Source: Sycobia sp. Sy_11 (lineage: Eukaryota; Arthropoda; Insecta; Hymenoptera; Epichrysomallidae). Taken from it: DNA of 64,000 nucleotides. The position numbers were made by a program, and so were the translations under genes. The notes beneath the pieces were generated by a model. The model was not told where the DNA came from and did no database searches. It worked only from the letters and a program-made list of their open reading frames with translations. Within the stretch, counting starts at the first letter, position 1. Every line of letters begins with the position of its first letter. Below are positions 11,028 through 22,129 of the stretch, piece after piece. The DNA lies in contig JACCIC010000122.1 of NCBI GenBank assembly GCA_018907035.1, positions 884,501 through 948,500 of the forward strand. Direction: 5' to 3'.

Positions 11028-11405
11028 TAATAAATATTTTTTTTATTGGTCTTACAGTCCAATCAATTTCAACCCAAAATAAAATAAAATAAAAATAAAA
11101 ATAAAATAAAAATAAAAATAAAAAATAAAAATAATAATAAAAAATAAAAAATAAGAAATAAAAATAAAAAATAATAAAAATAAAAATAAAAATTAAATTA
11201 AAAATTAAATTAAAATGATAATGACAGTCAGACTGTCCTTGTTTACATTCACCCCCGTAGACTAATCTGAAAATAAAATATTAGCTGAAAAAATTCTTTG
11301 TTAGTAAAGTGCAGTCTGACTGTCCCCAAAACCCTTACCTAATTGAAGACTTGTCCAATGTTTCGAGCTCAGTTATCAGTTGAAATTGATTGGACTGTAA
11401 GACCA

Positions 11406-11452
<47 letters not shown>

Positions 11453-11460
11453 TTATTAAT
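11028..11460. mobile_element. PLE-derived hairpin element with inverted ends
   Basis: The left end (about 11030-11072) reads AATATTTTTTTTATTGGTC, then TTACAGTCCAATCAATTTC. The right end (about 11382-11460) is its inverted counterpart, with a 42-base A run inserted (11408-11449). Between them lie an AAAAT-rich tract (11074-11217) and about 150 bp (11218-11375) that match the Penelope-like element ends at 650-760 and 1345-1550 (the GACAGTCAGACTGTCC and CACCCCCGTAGACTAATCTG motifs, and TTCGAGCTC near the core). There is no coding sequence. I infer a non-autonomous element made from two PLE 3' ends in inverted orientation. Confidence 0.65.
11074..11217. repeat. Degenerate (AAAAT)n tract
   Basis: Short A-rich units such as AAAAT and AAATAAAA are repeated imperfectly across about 140 bp inside the PLE-derived hairpin element. 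A similar tract is present in the palindrome at 19785-20024. Confidence 0.85.
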
Positions 11461-11534
11461 TTGTATATGGGCAGTCGACAGAAGTACAATTCAATTAATA
11501 TTCTTGAACTGTTTAAAAAATCGGTTAAATTATT

Positions 11535-11567
11535 ATCTCGGGCGAAGCCGAGACGGGGGATGCTAGT
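11535..11567 (+). mobile_element. Possible Helitron 3' terminus
   Basis: The sequence contains a short hairpin, TCTCGG-GCGAAG-CCGAGA, followed about ten bases later by CTAGT. A hairpin shortly before CTRRT is the hallmark of Helitron 3' ends. No matching 5' TC end or Rep/helicase coding sequence was found, so only the terminus is proposed. Confidence 0.45.
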
Positions 11568-11844
11568 ATATATATACATTTTTACCCTCTTGCCTTTTCG
11601 ATTAAACTTTATTTTGAGTTTTTCTATTTGTTGTTATTTATCTACCTCATTTCTGCTTTTTAAAATCACTTCTTACCTATCCCATTACCTTGTTTTCAGT
11701 TTTACCATTTGTAAATGTTTTTCTACCGCTTATTTCGTTCGAGATATAAATCTTATACTTCTCCATATTAATTTTATTTTTATATCAGGTTGTCAAATAC
11801 TTGCCTTCCGCTTTTTTGCTCTTCATGCAATGCTTCATCAATAA

Positions 11845-13150
11845 AAAGTATTACAGTAGTCGGACTTACTTCAAATATGCGCCGTTTTGTTCTATAATCT
11901 GTTTCCATCTAGATAGCAACTTCATAATACACCTCTCGTAGAAACCCCTCACCTTATTTGCGAAGAACTTGGGCAGCCACTTTTCACAAGCCTCTTTTGA
12001 GTCCAACTTTACACCACCAAGGGCGTTCGACATGGACAGAAACAGGTGATAATCACTTGTCGCTATATCTGGGCTACATACCTCCCATCCGAACTCCCGT
12101 AGCTTCTGACGAATCATCAACTAACTGTATGGTCAGGCGCTGTCCTGGTGGAACACTACACTCCTTCCTGTTGGCCAATTGTGGACGCTTCTGGACGATA
12201 GCCTGATTGAAGCGGTCCAATTGTTCACAGTAGATGGTAGAATTAAACATCTGGCCATATAGGAGCAGCTTATAATGGATGATTCCCTTTCAATCCCACC
12301 AAACACATAGCAAAATCTTCCTGGCCGTCAATCCCGGCTTGGCCACAGTTTGGCACGATCCATCGGCCTTGGATCACAACCATTTTTGCTTGATATTCTC
12401 GTATGTGATCCATTTCTCGTCGCCAGTTACCACCTGCTTCAAAAATGGGTCGAGTTCTTTCCGTTTCAGCAGTACATCGCAGGCGTTTTTTCGGTCCAGG
12501 AGGTTTTTTTGCGTCAAATCGTGCACCACCCAAACATCAAGCTTTTTTTTGTATCCAGCCTTCTGCAGATGGTTTAAAATGGTATGATGACTAACTCTCA
12601 TCTCCTGGGGAATGTCACGAGATGCCACATGTCGGTCTAACTCGATAAATTCCATGATTTGATCGGTATTCGTCGTCACAGATCTTCCGCCGGCTGACTT
12701 ATCCTTGGTTTCGTTTACACCAGCTCTAAATCGTCGAAACCATTCCTCTGTAGTTCGAATTGCTATCGTATCATCCCCCAAAACACTATTAATCTCACGG
12801 AAAGCTTCTCTAGCGGATTTGCCTTTGACGAAGGAAAGCTTTAAAATAGCGCGAATTTCGGCGTTAGTGAACTCCATGTTTACACGTCTATAACTTTTGA
12901 CCGCAATATCCAAACTAATCATGCATAGCGTCGTTTTGTAAGTTATATCAAGACCTTTCATATGATGTATAGTATTGCCATATACGAGCTCTATAGCCGC
13001 GAAATTCATAAGACAAAAAGGCGTAAGTGAGATATTTGACAACCTAATATTTCTCATTAGTGAATTGCTTCCAATTTGTCTTTCGTTTCTTAACAATATT
13101 CTAGTCTGTTCTGTATAAGATACTTCTGCACAACCTTTTTTTATTCTTAT
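11845..13150 (-). mobile_element. Decayed mariner (minus strand), transposase remnant 12877-11866
   Basis: The transposase starts at the ATG at 12877 and reads MEFTNAEIRAILKLSFVKGK, AREAFREINSVLGDD, TEEWFRRFRAGV, SRDIPQEMRVSHHTILNHL (helix-turn-helix), VTGDEKWITYEN (first aspartate). After a frameshift come KPGLTARKILLCVWWD and IIHYKLL wording. A degenerate second aspartate segment near 12150 is followed by DIATSDYHLFLSMSNALGG (third) and a C-terminus ending IIEQNGAYLK at 11866. The coding span of about 1,010 bp is normal for a mariner transposase of about 340 residues. At least two frameshifts and several stops inactivate it. A second copy of this family starts at 63750. Confidence 0.88.
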
Positions 13151-15399
13151 CAATGTATTTCTTTTTATATATATTTTTCATCTCTCTTTTTGATTTATCG
13201 GTATGTTTAACGAAATGCAATTCTGTAATTAACAGAAACCTATTAAATATAAAATTTATTTTGTATATTTATTTAGGCATTTATTTAGCTGTTTACACGC
13301 TTTGTAAAAGTACTTCGCGATATTTTACAAAATAATTAATTAAGTGAAGACAATATCCACTATCTTTGGTGATCTGATATTCCAGTATACAGGAATTGGA
13401 AAAGAAACTTCAAAAAGCGAATGTATCAAGAAGAGAAAAACGGAAATATTAGACTTATATGACACATTTGTGTACACAAGTTGAATTTGGAGATAATAGT
13501 CCGTAAGGAGGAGCTGTACAATCTGAAGATACGAATGCCAAAGTTGAGTGGCGAAATGTGCAGTCAATATATCAAAATCTTATAAGGACTAATGTAGTAG
13601 TAAATATTAATCATTTTGATCTTCTTAGTATCTCAAATGCTTTTCAAGACTCCTATAAAAGCATGTTTAGAAGGATAAAATTTAAAAAATGAATTCATGT
13701 CAAAGTAATAATGATAAAAAATAACGAAGAAATGATAATTATCAAATATTTTAATGCTATAATATATAAACGTTAGCTCATCTTGAGAAATAATTGGAGT
13801 AGATTATGTTAAAAATCTATTGCTTTCATTTCTAGAAGAATTGGAGGAAGCTTTCTAGAATAGAGTTTCGAAAGAAACGTTCAGAGATTTTTGTCAGCTT
13901 CTATTTGAGTATTAGAAAACATATGTTTATGTATTATTATAAAATATTGTGAAATCCGTCTCCCAATATTTATAGTAGCAAGAAAAGCATGTGTAAATTT
14001 TGCTAAACATATCGATTAATATTTTCTATTATATTAACCTTATATTTAAGCAAAACTAATTTATACAGTATGTCAATATAGTATAATAGAGAAGTCTTGG
14101 TTAAATTTAAAAATATTTGAAATTTGAAAAACTGAACAATATTTTAGTAAACGTCTGTGTCTACATATGCTTAAAAATTATGGTAAATAAAGAATCACCG
14201 CCTAAAATCCTATAGAATAGAATGAAATAAAATGTAAATCTATTAATCACATAGATAGATATATAAATATAAAGAGAATGGTATTGGTGATAATGGAACT
14301 TTATCAGAATATTACGAAGCTTATATTTTCAAGAAAAATATAATTTTATACAATCAATCATTTAATACAAATCTTCTTCTTAAATTTTAGCTATGCGACA
14401 AACTTGAAACATTACAATTGCCTCTGCTTGAAGCTATTCTTACATGTATCACACCTGGAATCTGTTTAATAGAAATCTCAATTAGAAATAGACAAATTTG
14501 AAGGTTTTAATGGTAAACAACGTTGGCAAACATTTTACAATCTTTTACAGAAAAGTTTAAATCACTAATTTTAAATGATCGAACTAGCTTAAACGGAATA
14601 GCGTAAAAAAGTCATGAAAAAATAACTGACAATTTTCAGACTGGTTGTAAGATGTTTTGTCATAGAGACAATAATCGATTTCGCGCTTGTCGACAAATGC
14701 TCAAATCAATTAATTAAGGTATTAACACATTTAATCCTTTCCTACCTGAATTTTTTGTAGCGATGATAAAATTTTTTTTATGGTTTTAGCTCCTATGTAA
14801 CTTAAATATAAAAATGTACATTTTTCAGAATTTTTCAAGAATTTTAACAATGATTTTTAGGATGTGCTCCTCAGATAACATTGGGTTGATTGAATTTATG
14901 AAATGATATAAAAATTGAATTACAGTGAAAACAATAAAAGTTTATTAAGTTTTTCTTACAGAAAATATAATCATAAATATATAATTCTTTTTCTCTAGAA
15001 TAATTGGCGAATAGTAACAAGCTATTGCAATTTTACTTTAATAATTTGTGAATTTTTGAAGAACAATTCCTTTCTTTTAGAAAATATAAGTGTACCTGTC
15101 ATTTGTCAGAAAAACATAAGTTTTTTTCAAGCATGGTTTACATCGTGTACGATGTTCTTATGAGCATAATGAAGAAAGTAAGACGTGTTGTCGTATCGAA
15201 TCGTAGAAGTATGTCTCACTTCAACTGCCTTTCGCTTTTGAGAAATTGGTGATGGTTCTTTCGACTTCTGTGCTGATTTTGAAGGTTCTCTTTTTATATG
15301 CAGCTCAGTGGAAGAACTGCCTACATTTATTATTATTTCTAATCTGAAATGTAGCAAATGCATTCGTTTTTTAGCTAAAGTTTTTAAAATAGCACAGTC
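13151..15399. other. AT-rich intronic stretch without recognised feature
   Basis: About 2.2 kb without any family I can recognise on either strand; only short shadow frames. It may contain old element remnants below the limit of recognition by eye. Confidence 0.5.
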
Positions 15400-15640
15400 C
15401 CCCAACACCCAGTTTGGAGGCTGTTTGCTGATATATCAACCACATATAGAACGAGTTCACAACACCCAGTTTGGAAGCTGTGTGTGGAATCCTCAACCAT
15501 AAGCACTGAGGCTATGCATGATTCAAGACTGTTCGTGCTCTATCATTACACTCATCAATACTACTCCGGTTACAAAGTGTTCGCAACACCCTGTTTGGAA
15601 GCTGCTTACGAAAATCTTAGTTATATGGACATCGCAGAAC
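15400..15640 (+). repeat. Probable BEL/Pao LTR or leader piece with thrice-repeated motif
   Basis: The motif CAACACCCAGTTTGGAAGCT occurs three times with small changes (15403-15424, 15460-15480, 15584-15605). It lies immediately upstream of a BEL/Pao gag remnant, so it is likely LTR or leader sequence of that element. No second LTR copy was found to confirm this. Confidence 0.45.
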
Positions 15641-16320
15641 TTCAAAAATAGTAAGTGGAGAATCTCAATTATCCCTTCATAACCTTATACATTTTTTCTA
15701 TTTCTTTCTGAATAAATCGACTCTATTATCAATAATGGAAGAGCACTGTAAATTATACATTCACCAACGCGCGTATATAAAAGAAAACTTAATAAATATG
15801 TATAAATACTTTAATTCTAATCCTATTGCAAATATCGATGAAATTTCAACACGAAAGCATTATTTAGAAAGAATTTATGAAATGTTTGAGATATTACAAT
15901 GTGATATTGAATCGATAGTGGTAGGAGTAGAAAATCATGAAACTGTATTGGCTGCTCAAAAAATGGAAAAGGAGTCATTTTAAACGAATTATGATGAATG
16001 TGCTGCATTTATAAGCCAGCGACTTAGTTTATTACAAGAAGGTTAAAAGACGTAGAAAATAAAGGAAATGCCGCGTTTATTAGTAACGACGCGAAAATAA
16101 TTATTTAAGAAAGGAACTCATTGCTTCCAAAAGTAGAAATTAAACCGTTTGACGGGAATCCCTGAGAATGACATAGCATTCAGGACACTTTTAATGTCTT
16201 AGTACGCGGCGACACAACTATTCCAGCTGTTCAAAAATTTCATATTTTAAAAAATTATCTACGTGGTACATTAACCTCAATAGTAGATTCATTAAATACG
16301 TAGGAAAAAAATTAAAATTA
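15641..16320 (+). pseudogene. BEL/Pao-type retrotransposon gag remnant
   Basis: An ATG at 15735 opens 82 codons: IKENLINMYKYF, RKHYLERIYEMFEILQCDIE. After a stop at 15981-15983, further degenerate frames read YDECAAFISQRLSLLQ, a KPFDGNP-like segment, DTFNVLVRGDTTIPAVQKFH and LRGTLTSIVDSLNT. This is the order of the BEL/Pao Gag N-terminal region (coiled-coil segment, then F-x-G...W...F...L...L...QKFHYL...G.A...I). Stops and indels disrupt it; no protease or reverse transcriptase follows. Confidence 0.7.
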
Positions 16321-16519
16321 TTGTATATTATGAAAATAGTCATTCGTCGGAGTAAAATTATAATTAGCATGTAATAAATTGTTTTAATCGATACATTTAG
16401 TATAGTAGAATTGTTAATAAAAGATCAAATTTATATTTTCATAAATCAATATCGTGTTTTTATTTATTTGTAAATTGATGCATTAAAATTATGAAATATC
16501 TTAATAAAATATAAAATCC

Positions 16520-16650
16520 TGTGCTCGGATTCTTTGGGGACGTCAGCGCTACAGGGATTTGAAAGCTTCATAACGAGGCGTGGGATCGGGCACGAAAAAG
16601 GTAGGTGAAAAATCTAACGGCCCGTTATATGGCATCCCTGGTTAAATCTT
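16520..16650 (+). repeat. LTR 3'-end fragment related to the solo LTR at 45668-46510
   Basis: The segment with GCTACAG, ATAACGAGGCGTG, AAAAAGGTAGGT and GGCCCGTTA matches the last about 120 bp of the solo LTR at 45668-46510 (GCTACAG, ATAACGAGGCGTG, GAAGGTAGGT, GCCCCGTTACA) with moderate divergence. It is probably the end of a related, older LTR. Its start could not be located. Confidence 0.55.
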
Positions 16651-16781
16651 GTATTCTTTTTTGTGTAGAAACATTACTTGGTATCTTTCGGTAAAAAATT
16701 TTTTTTTATTAAATTACCAAAATTGTAAAGAATAAAGAGTAAAGAGAAAATATATTTTTAATAGAATAGAGCAGTATAGAA

Positions 16782-16785
<4 letters not shown>

Positions 16786-16831
<46 letters not shown>
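16786..16831. repeat. (TA)n microsatellite
   Basis: A TA run of about 23 units about 60 bp left of a mariner insertion. Confidence 0.96.
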
Positions 16832-16839
<8 letters not shown>

Positions 16840-16889
16840 TAACTTTCTTTAAAATACTTTTAGCTTTATAAAACGAAAACATAATAATA

Positions 16890-18168
16890 TTAGGAGTGTG
16901 AATAAGTCTTTCCCGTTTTTTGTAAGAGATGGCGCCACCAATACTGTGCGAGTATTCAATGGTTACATATGTCATAATCAAAGCTTATTCATATGTCAAC
17001 AATTCCATACTAACACATTAGTTAAAATTTTTTCGCATCATAAATTTTTGATATCGTGAAAATGTCGAAATTTGAGCCGAGTCGACGTCATTTGCGGGAA
17101 GTTTCACTTTATTGGTTCAATTTGAAGAAATCTGCTGCCGAGACGCATCGATTGCTTCAGGAGGCTTATGGAGAAGGTTGTGTCGATGATTCAAGTGTTC
17201 GCGGATGGTTTCGACGCTTCAAAAGCGGTGATTTCGTCGTGGAAGACAAGGAGCGTTCCGGGCGGCCGCAAATCTTTGAAGATCGAGAATTGGCGACTTT
17301 GCTTGATGAAGATTCTTGTCAAACGCAAGAAGAACTTGCTGAAGCATTGGGAGTTGACCGAACAACCATTTCCAAGCGTTTGGAAGCCATGGGAATGATC
17401 CAAAAGCAAGGAAATTGGGTGCCGTACGAACTGAAGCTGAGAGACGTCGAACGGCGTTTTTTCACTTGCGAACAGCTGCTTCAGCGACATAAAAGAAAGG
17501 GTTTTCTGCATCGTATCGTGACTGGCGATGAAAAGTGGATACGTTACGATAATCCGAAGCGAAGAAAATCATGGGGACTACCCGGCCATGCATCATCATC
17601 GACGGCCAAGCCAAATATTCATGGCGCCAAGCTCATGCTCTGTATATGGTGGGACCAGCTAGGTGTGGTTTACTATGAGCTTCTGAAACCGAATGAAAGG
17701 ATCACAGGCGAGGTCTATCGACGACAATTGATGCGTTTGAGCCGCGCACTGCGAGAAAAACGGCCGCAATACTCCGACAGGCACGACAAAGTTATTTTGC
17801 AACATGACAATGCTCGCCCACATGTTGCACCGCCGGTGAAAACATACTTAGAAACGCTCAAATGGGAAGTCCTACCCCACCCGCCGTATAGTCCAGACGT
17901 TGCTCCGTCTGATTACCATCTCTTCAGATCGATGACGCATGGCCTGGCTGACCAGCACTTCCATTCCTAAGAGGAAGCCAAAAAATGGGTGGATGACTGG
18001 ATAGAGGCCAAACTGGTCGAATTTTTTCGCAACGTATGTTGCCAGAAAGATGGGAAAAAGTTGTAGCTAGCGATGGCCAATACTTTCAATAATTCATTTG
18101 TAACCATTTTTTCACAATAAAGGCTCAAAATGTGAAAAAAAACGGGAAAGACTTATTCACATACCTGA
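16890..18168 (+). mobile_element. Best-preserved mariner (1,279 bp) with inverted repeats and TA target duplication
   Basis: The ends read TTAGGAGTGTGAATAAGTCT (left) and, inverted, TCAGGTATGTGAATAAGTCT (right), flanked by TA at 16888-16889 and 18169-18170. The transposase opens at the ATG at 17062 and runs about 300 codons to an in-frame TAA at 17968-17970. It has the N-terminal helix-turn-helix parts (KSAAETHRLLQEAYGEG; QEELAEALGVDRTTISKRL) and the catalytic triad motifs VTGDEKWIRYDNP, LQHDNARPH and VAPSDYHLFRSM, the last two aspartates separated by 34 residues (D34D). The stop removes the last about 40 residues and an indel follows near 18030. The copy at 62081-63315 has the intact tail but is broken elsewhere. 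High similarity between the two suggests fairly recent activity of the family. Confidence 0.96.
17062..18092 (+). pseudogene. mariner transposase, nearly full length
   Basis: The protein starts MSKFEPSRRHLREVSLYW and is open to HFHS before a TAA that replaces a tyrosine codon found in the sister copy. The remaining tail reads EEAKKWVDDWIEAKLVEFFRN, then frameshifts; the expected terminal stop is at 18090-18092. All three catalytic aspartates are present. It would catalyse cut-and-paste transposition at TA sites in the nucleus, but the missing C-terminus probably inactivates it. Confidence 0.93.
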
Positions 18169-18479
18169 TATAATTTGTTCGAAATTTATATTCAAAATTG
18201 TAAAGTTTATTAAGTTTTAAATGATGTCGTAGTTAAATTTAAAATCTCTGAAAATAAAATTTTTATTAATAAGATAAAGCCGTAGTTTGAAATTCATAGT
18301 TAGCTAAGTCGGTCATGTAAGCAAACTCGCGACAGGCGACTAACACGTAAGCACCAATGGGCGAAAGAGAGAAAGAGAAGTAATACAAGAAAAATATAAA
18401 CGCACGCATGAAACTGAAAAGAGAGCAAAATAGTGTGTGTGCTATACATAACCAGAAAACGTCTCTTCGAAAAGTGTGA

Positions 18480-19228
18480 AAGAGTAGAGAGAGTAAGCGT
18501 GTGCAAGTGCGTGAGAGAGTACGCGAGATATTCTTCTGTGCGCCTTCGACGTATATAGTGAGAAGGAAGGAGAGAGAAAGGTATAATGCTAATACGCGCT
18601 CATATAGATTTGTGCGTGACTCTAACGAGAGTGAGGGAAAGAGAGAGAAAGGTATAGTTCAAATACGTGCATACTTATACTTGCGCGTGACTATACCGAG
18701 AGTAAGGGAGAGAGAGTGACAGGTATAGTAGCATACGCGTGGATATATACTTACGCACAGCAGTTTCGTGAAAGAGACAGAGAAGAGAGCGTTTATACCT
18801 CTACCGCTAGAGTGAGAAAGAGAGACAGAGAGACAGAAGTATAGTGCCAATAAACGTGCATAAATACGTGCGTGTAGATTACCAGCGAGAGTGAGAGAGA
18901 AGGAGAGCGGGGGATATACCTCGGCGCGCATGTATCTTATTCTAGCGGAGTGAAGGAACCATAGAAAGAGAAACGAGAATAGCAATACACGCGCACATAG
19001 ACTTGCGCATGGCTAAGCCTAGAGTAAGAAAGAGAGAGAAGGAGAGACGTATAGTAGTATTATACGCATAAATGCCTCCGCATAACTATATAGCGAGTCA
19101 TGGAGAGGAATGAGAGAGAGAGAGAGAGAAATAAATTAGAAATATGTCTATACTGGTGCGCGGTTATATAGAAGTAGTGAGAGAGTGGGGGAGATAGGAG
19201 GAAGTATAGTGGCACTCCACGTTAATAA

Positions 19229-19230
<2 letters not shown>
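18480..19230 (+). repeat. Degenerate GA-rich minisatellite, period about 68-76 bp
   Basis: A purine-rich core (GAGAGTRAGRRAGAGAGAG) followed by GGTATAGTA, ATACGCGTGCATA and CTTGCGC-like words recurs about ten times. Clear starts of the GTATAG word are near 18580, 18652, 18720, 18838, 19050 and 19203, spaced by about 70 bp or multiples of it. Units are strongly diverged. Purine-rich sequence also extends left to about 18300. Open frames across it on both strands are by-products of the repeat. Confidence 0.7.
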
Positions 19231-19233
<3 letters not shown>

Positions 19234-19288
<55 letters not shown>

Positions 19289-19290
19289 GT
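19234..19290. repeat. (TA)n then (TATG)n microsatellite
   Basis: A TA run to 19276 continues as TATG units to about 19290. Confidence 0.95.
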
Positions 19291-19784
19291 ACATATATGT
19301 ATATATATGTAGATCCGATATATACGCGTGGCAATATTTTAAGAGAGCGAGAGTGATTTATATATTAAATTGTGCGCTACAGGGCCGTATCAAAAAAGGG
19401 CTCCGGTGCATAAATAGATTTATGAAAGCCTATTAATGGGTATAATAGGCAAATAATCTATAATAAATTTAAGCACTTATGAAATATTTGTTTTAAAATA
19501 AAATCATATATATGTTAAACACGGAAGAATGTCTCATATAGTGAAATAAATTGTTTTATCAAACTTTAAAATTTTTTTCTTTTTGTGTATTTTATTTATT
19601 TCAAGATTTTCGTCATTTGAATAGTATGACAAATTTTAATTCGCTGTTATTCGTTATTGTATAAATAAATAAATCGTAGAGAGTAAGCCAATTTTTTTAT
19701 TTTCTTATATTAAAATTTTGACTAATAATATTTAGTTATATTGTTTAAAAACAATATTAATTATAAATAGTTTTAGATATTTTT

Positions 19785-20024
19785 AAATTAATAAATATTT
19801 GTTATTGGTCTTACAGTCCAATCAATTCAATCTAAAAATAAAATAAAAATAAATAAAAATAAAATAAAAATAAATAGTCTGACTGTCATTATAATTTTAA
19901 TTTAATTGTTAATTTCATTTTTATTTTTAATTTTTATTTTATTTTTATTTATTTTTATTTTTATTTTATTTTTAGATTGAATTGATTGGACTGTAAGACC
20001 AATAAAAAAATATTTATTAATTTA
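19785..20024. mobile_element. 240-bp near-perfect palindrome of PLE-end type
   Basis: The left arm begins AAATTAATAAATATTTG and continues TTATTGGTCTTACAGTCC, AATCAATTCAATCTAAAAAT. The right arm is its inverted copy ending AATATTTATTAATTTA. The arms are roughly 95 bp. The centre holds TAGTCTGACTGTCATTATAA, also found at the PLE ends near 1540 and 58630. The terminal words are the same as in the element at 11028-11460. There is no coding capacity. It appears to be a minimal version of the PLE-derived hairpin element. Confidence 0.7.
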
Positions 20025-20439
20025 TTTTTGTACTCCCAACTCATTTATTTATTTTGTTTATTTATTTAATTGGTCCTAATTATAAATATAATTCTAAAGT
20101 AAAATAGCGCCTAGACTATAAACTTTATATAATCAATTTAAAAGAACAAGAAAAATTAAAGAGGAAGTACATACTCTCTCTCAACAGCAAATCAAATAAG
20201 TGTTGAGAAATAATAAATTAAACGACCGTGATAACTCGGCCGAATTTTGAGAACGTTGAATTCGTTTTAAAATAGCTGAACTCATACCCGAAACATCGGT
20301 AGAATGGGATCGAGAGATTGATGAAATCAATATGAGGGAAGAGTCGGATTATGAAGAAGATGAAGTAGATGTATACACGGGGAATTCTAACAGATTAGTA
20401 CAAGAGAATAAATAGCAAAGGTGAGTTTAAAAAAACTGA

Positions 20440-20967
20440 AGACGTTTAATGTAGAAACCAGAAAATGGTTAAGGTACAAGTAGATCAAGCAACCTTGGAC
20501 GTATTGAATCAATTTCCAACTCAAACCCTGGTGGTAGATATGCCAAGGAGCTCAAAGAAAGTCTGTTAGATTCACACCTGATAGATATGGTACCGATAAA
20601 TATGCCGTTATCCCAAACAGAACGTAAAGGACAATTTTTTATATACCATGAATTGCTAATGCATCAAGATAGAAGCGTTGTAAATCGGGAAATACGGAGG
20701 CTACACCATGCTTCTGATTATGTGTTTGAAAATCCGAACCTCATAGCACAGTACCAGATGTCGAGTAACAGGCCGATAGTAACAAATACAGTGAATTTGC
20801 GCAATATAAAGGAAGTGTCATGCTCTCCGAAGCGTAAAGTACAAGTTGATTATGATCTCATCGAATCCTCAGATGTAAATATGGAAAATGAAATAGATAA
20901 CTTAAATATTAATATTGTAACGCCGGATAAATACACAGTAAAAGAAACGTTTAAACAAACTGAATAA
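20440..20967 (+). pseudogene. Unidentified 5' part of the gypsy element
   Basis: A 126-codon open frame from 20587 (reading SQTERKGQFFIYHELLMHQD and VNREIRRLHHASDYVFENPN) lies upstream of the gag remnant in the same orientation. I do not recognise the protein. Its position suggests the N-terminal part of gag or a leader ORF of the element. Confidence 0.4.
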
Positions 20968-21149
20968 CCGAGGATATAGAACAATGTAGAATCGAATCAG
21001 ATAGCTGATTCAAGCGTGTACAGAACAGCACAGCGTACTGTTCCTAAGAGCTATAAGACAAAACGCTTTGATAATCCCCGGAACTTAACCTTTAGTAGCA
21101 ATTCACCAGAGCTGGTGTTCACAATTCACCACGCAGAACAAACGTGGAG

Positions 21150-21152
<3 letters not shown>

Positions 21153-21193
<41 letters not shown>
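21153..21193. repeat. (GA)n microsatellite
   Basis: A GA run of about 20 units inside the gypsy element's gag region; it breaks the reading frame between the two gag pieces. Confidence 0.95.
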
Positions 21194-21198
<5 letters not shown>

Positions 21199-21244
21199 TT
21201 TATAAAGAGACTTAGAGAAATGTAGAGGAGTATTGTATAAACAA

Positions 21245-21994
21245 AATCTAAACCGAGAAAATTCAAGCAATTATAACCATTTTGAAGCTAATGGGAAAAT
21301 TCATATTAATAATAAACAAAATTTTAATGAATTGGACGATATCGGAGATAATATGGAGGACGAACGAGTACAAAGAGCAGAACCTTGTCATTATTATAGA
21401 ATAAATGATATAAATCAAGAAAGTAGAAGAATGAGTAATGATTTAGAAAGAAATACACGCGGTAATATAGAGGACCGTCGTAATCAGGTAGACCTATGTC
21501 CAAGGGACATGTCTAGCAGTCACCACCGCGAACAACGTGAAAACATGTGGAGCGAACGTATGAGAAAAACCATAAATGATTTCAAGCTCTCATTTGAAGG
21601 AACTAAGAAACAAGCACAAAGCCTTTATGAGAATCTGGATGATGCTTATGAAGCATGTGAAACTCTCGATGAATTCTGGTTAAAGGCTCTGAACAGAATG
21701 TTCAACAAGAAAGCTTATGATTGGTTTAAATTGAATACTAAGGTCGATATAGATGGCACAGTAGAGGAGCTGACGTTCAAGGTTGTTAACAATATTAGAA
21801 ACCAATTTATGTTGGGGATAGATTTTATGAGGAAGTGGGATATAGAGATAAAACAGAGAACTACTAAGTGGAGAGTAGGAGAAAAAGTGATAAGAAATGA
21901 CAAATGGCATAATTTCAATGTGGGCAATAATAAAACAGTGAATGTTTTTGCTGAATACGCGGCAATATGCGAGCTTCATTTCACTGAAAAATAA
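21245..21994 (+). pseudogene. Gypsy gag fragment fused to protease end
   Basis: An open frame of about 250 codons. The first two thirds are charged and polar with a capsid-like segment (RKTINDFKLSFEGTKKQAQS, EACETLDEFWLKALNRMFNK, AYDWFKLN). Then it jumps to NQFMLGIDFMRKWDIEIKQR, typical of the end of a gypsy retropepsin. The nucleocapsid and the catalytic part of the protease are missing, so an in-frame internal deletion joined the two. Confidence 0.6.
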
Positions 21995-22129
21995 CGATTT
22001 AGTTACAAGATTTAGTACAGAAACTTCTCAGAGATTCTCATGACAAGAGAGGAGCAACCACCGCAATAAAACATAAGATAGTCCTTTTGCTTGGTGCTAG
22101 GCCGATTCGATAGTCACCGAGGCGACTAT

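Noticed and set aside
15127..15408. 93-codon minus-strand frame with charged centre
   Set aside because: No recognisable family, and it overlaps the probable BEL leader on the other strand; not supported as a gene.
18300..18985. Short frames on both strands of the GA-rich array
   Set aside because: Repeat by-products; no conserved domain and no splice context.
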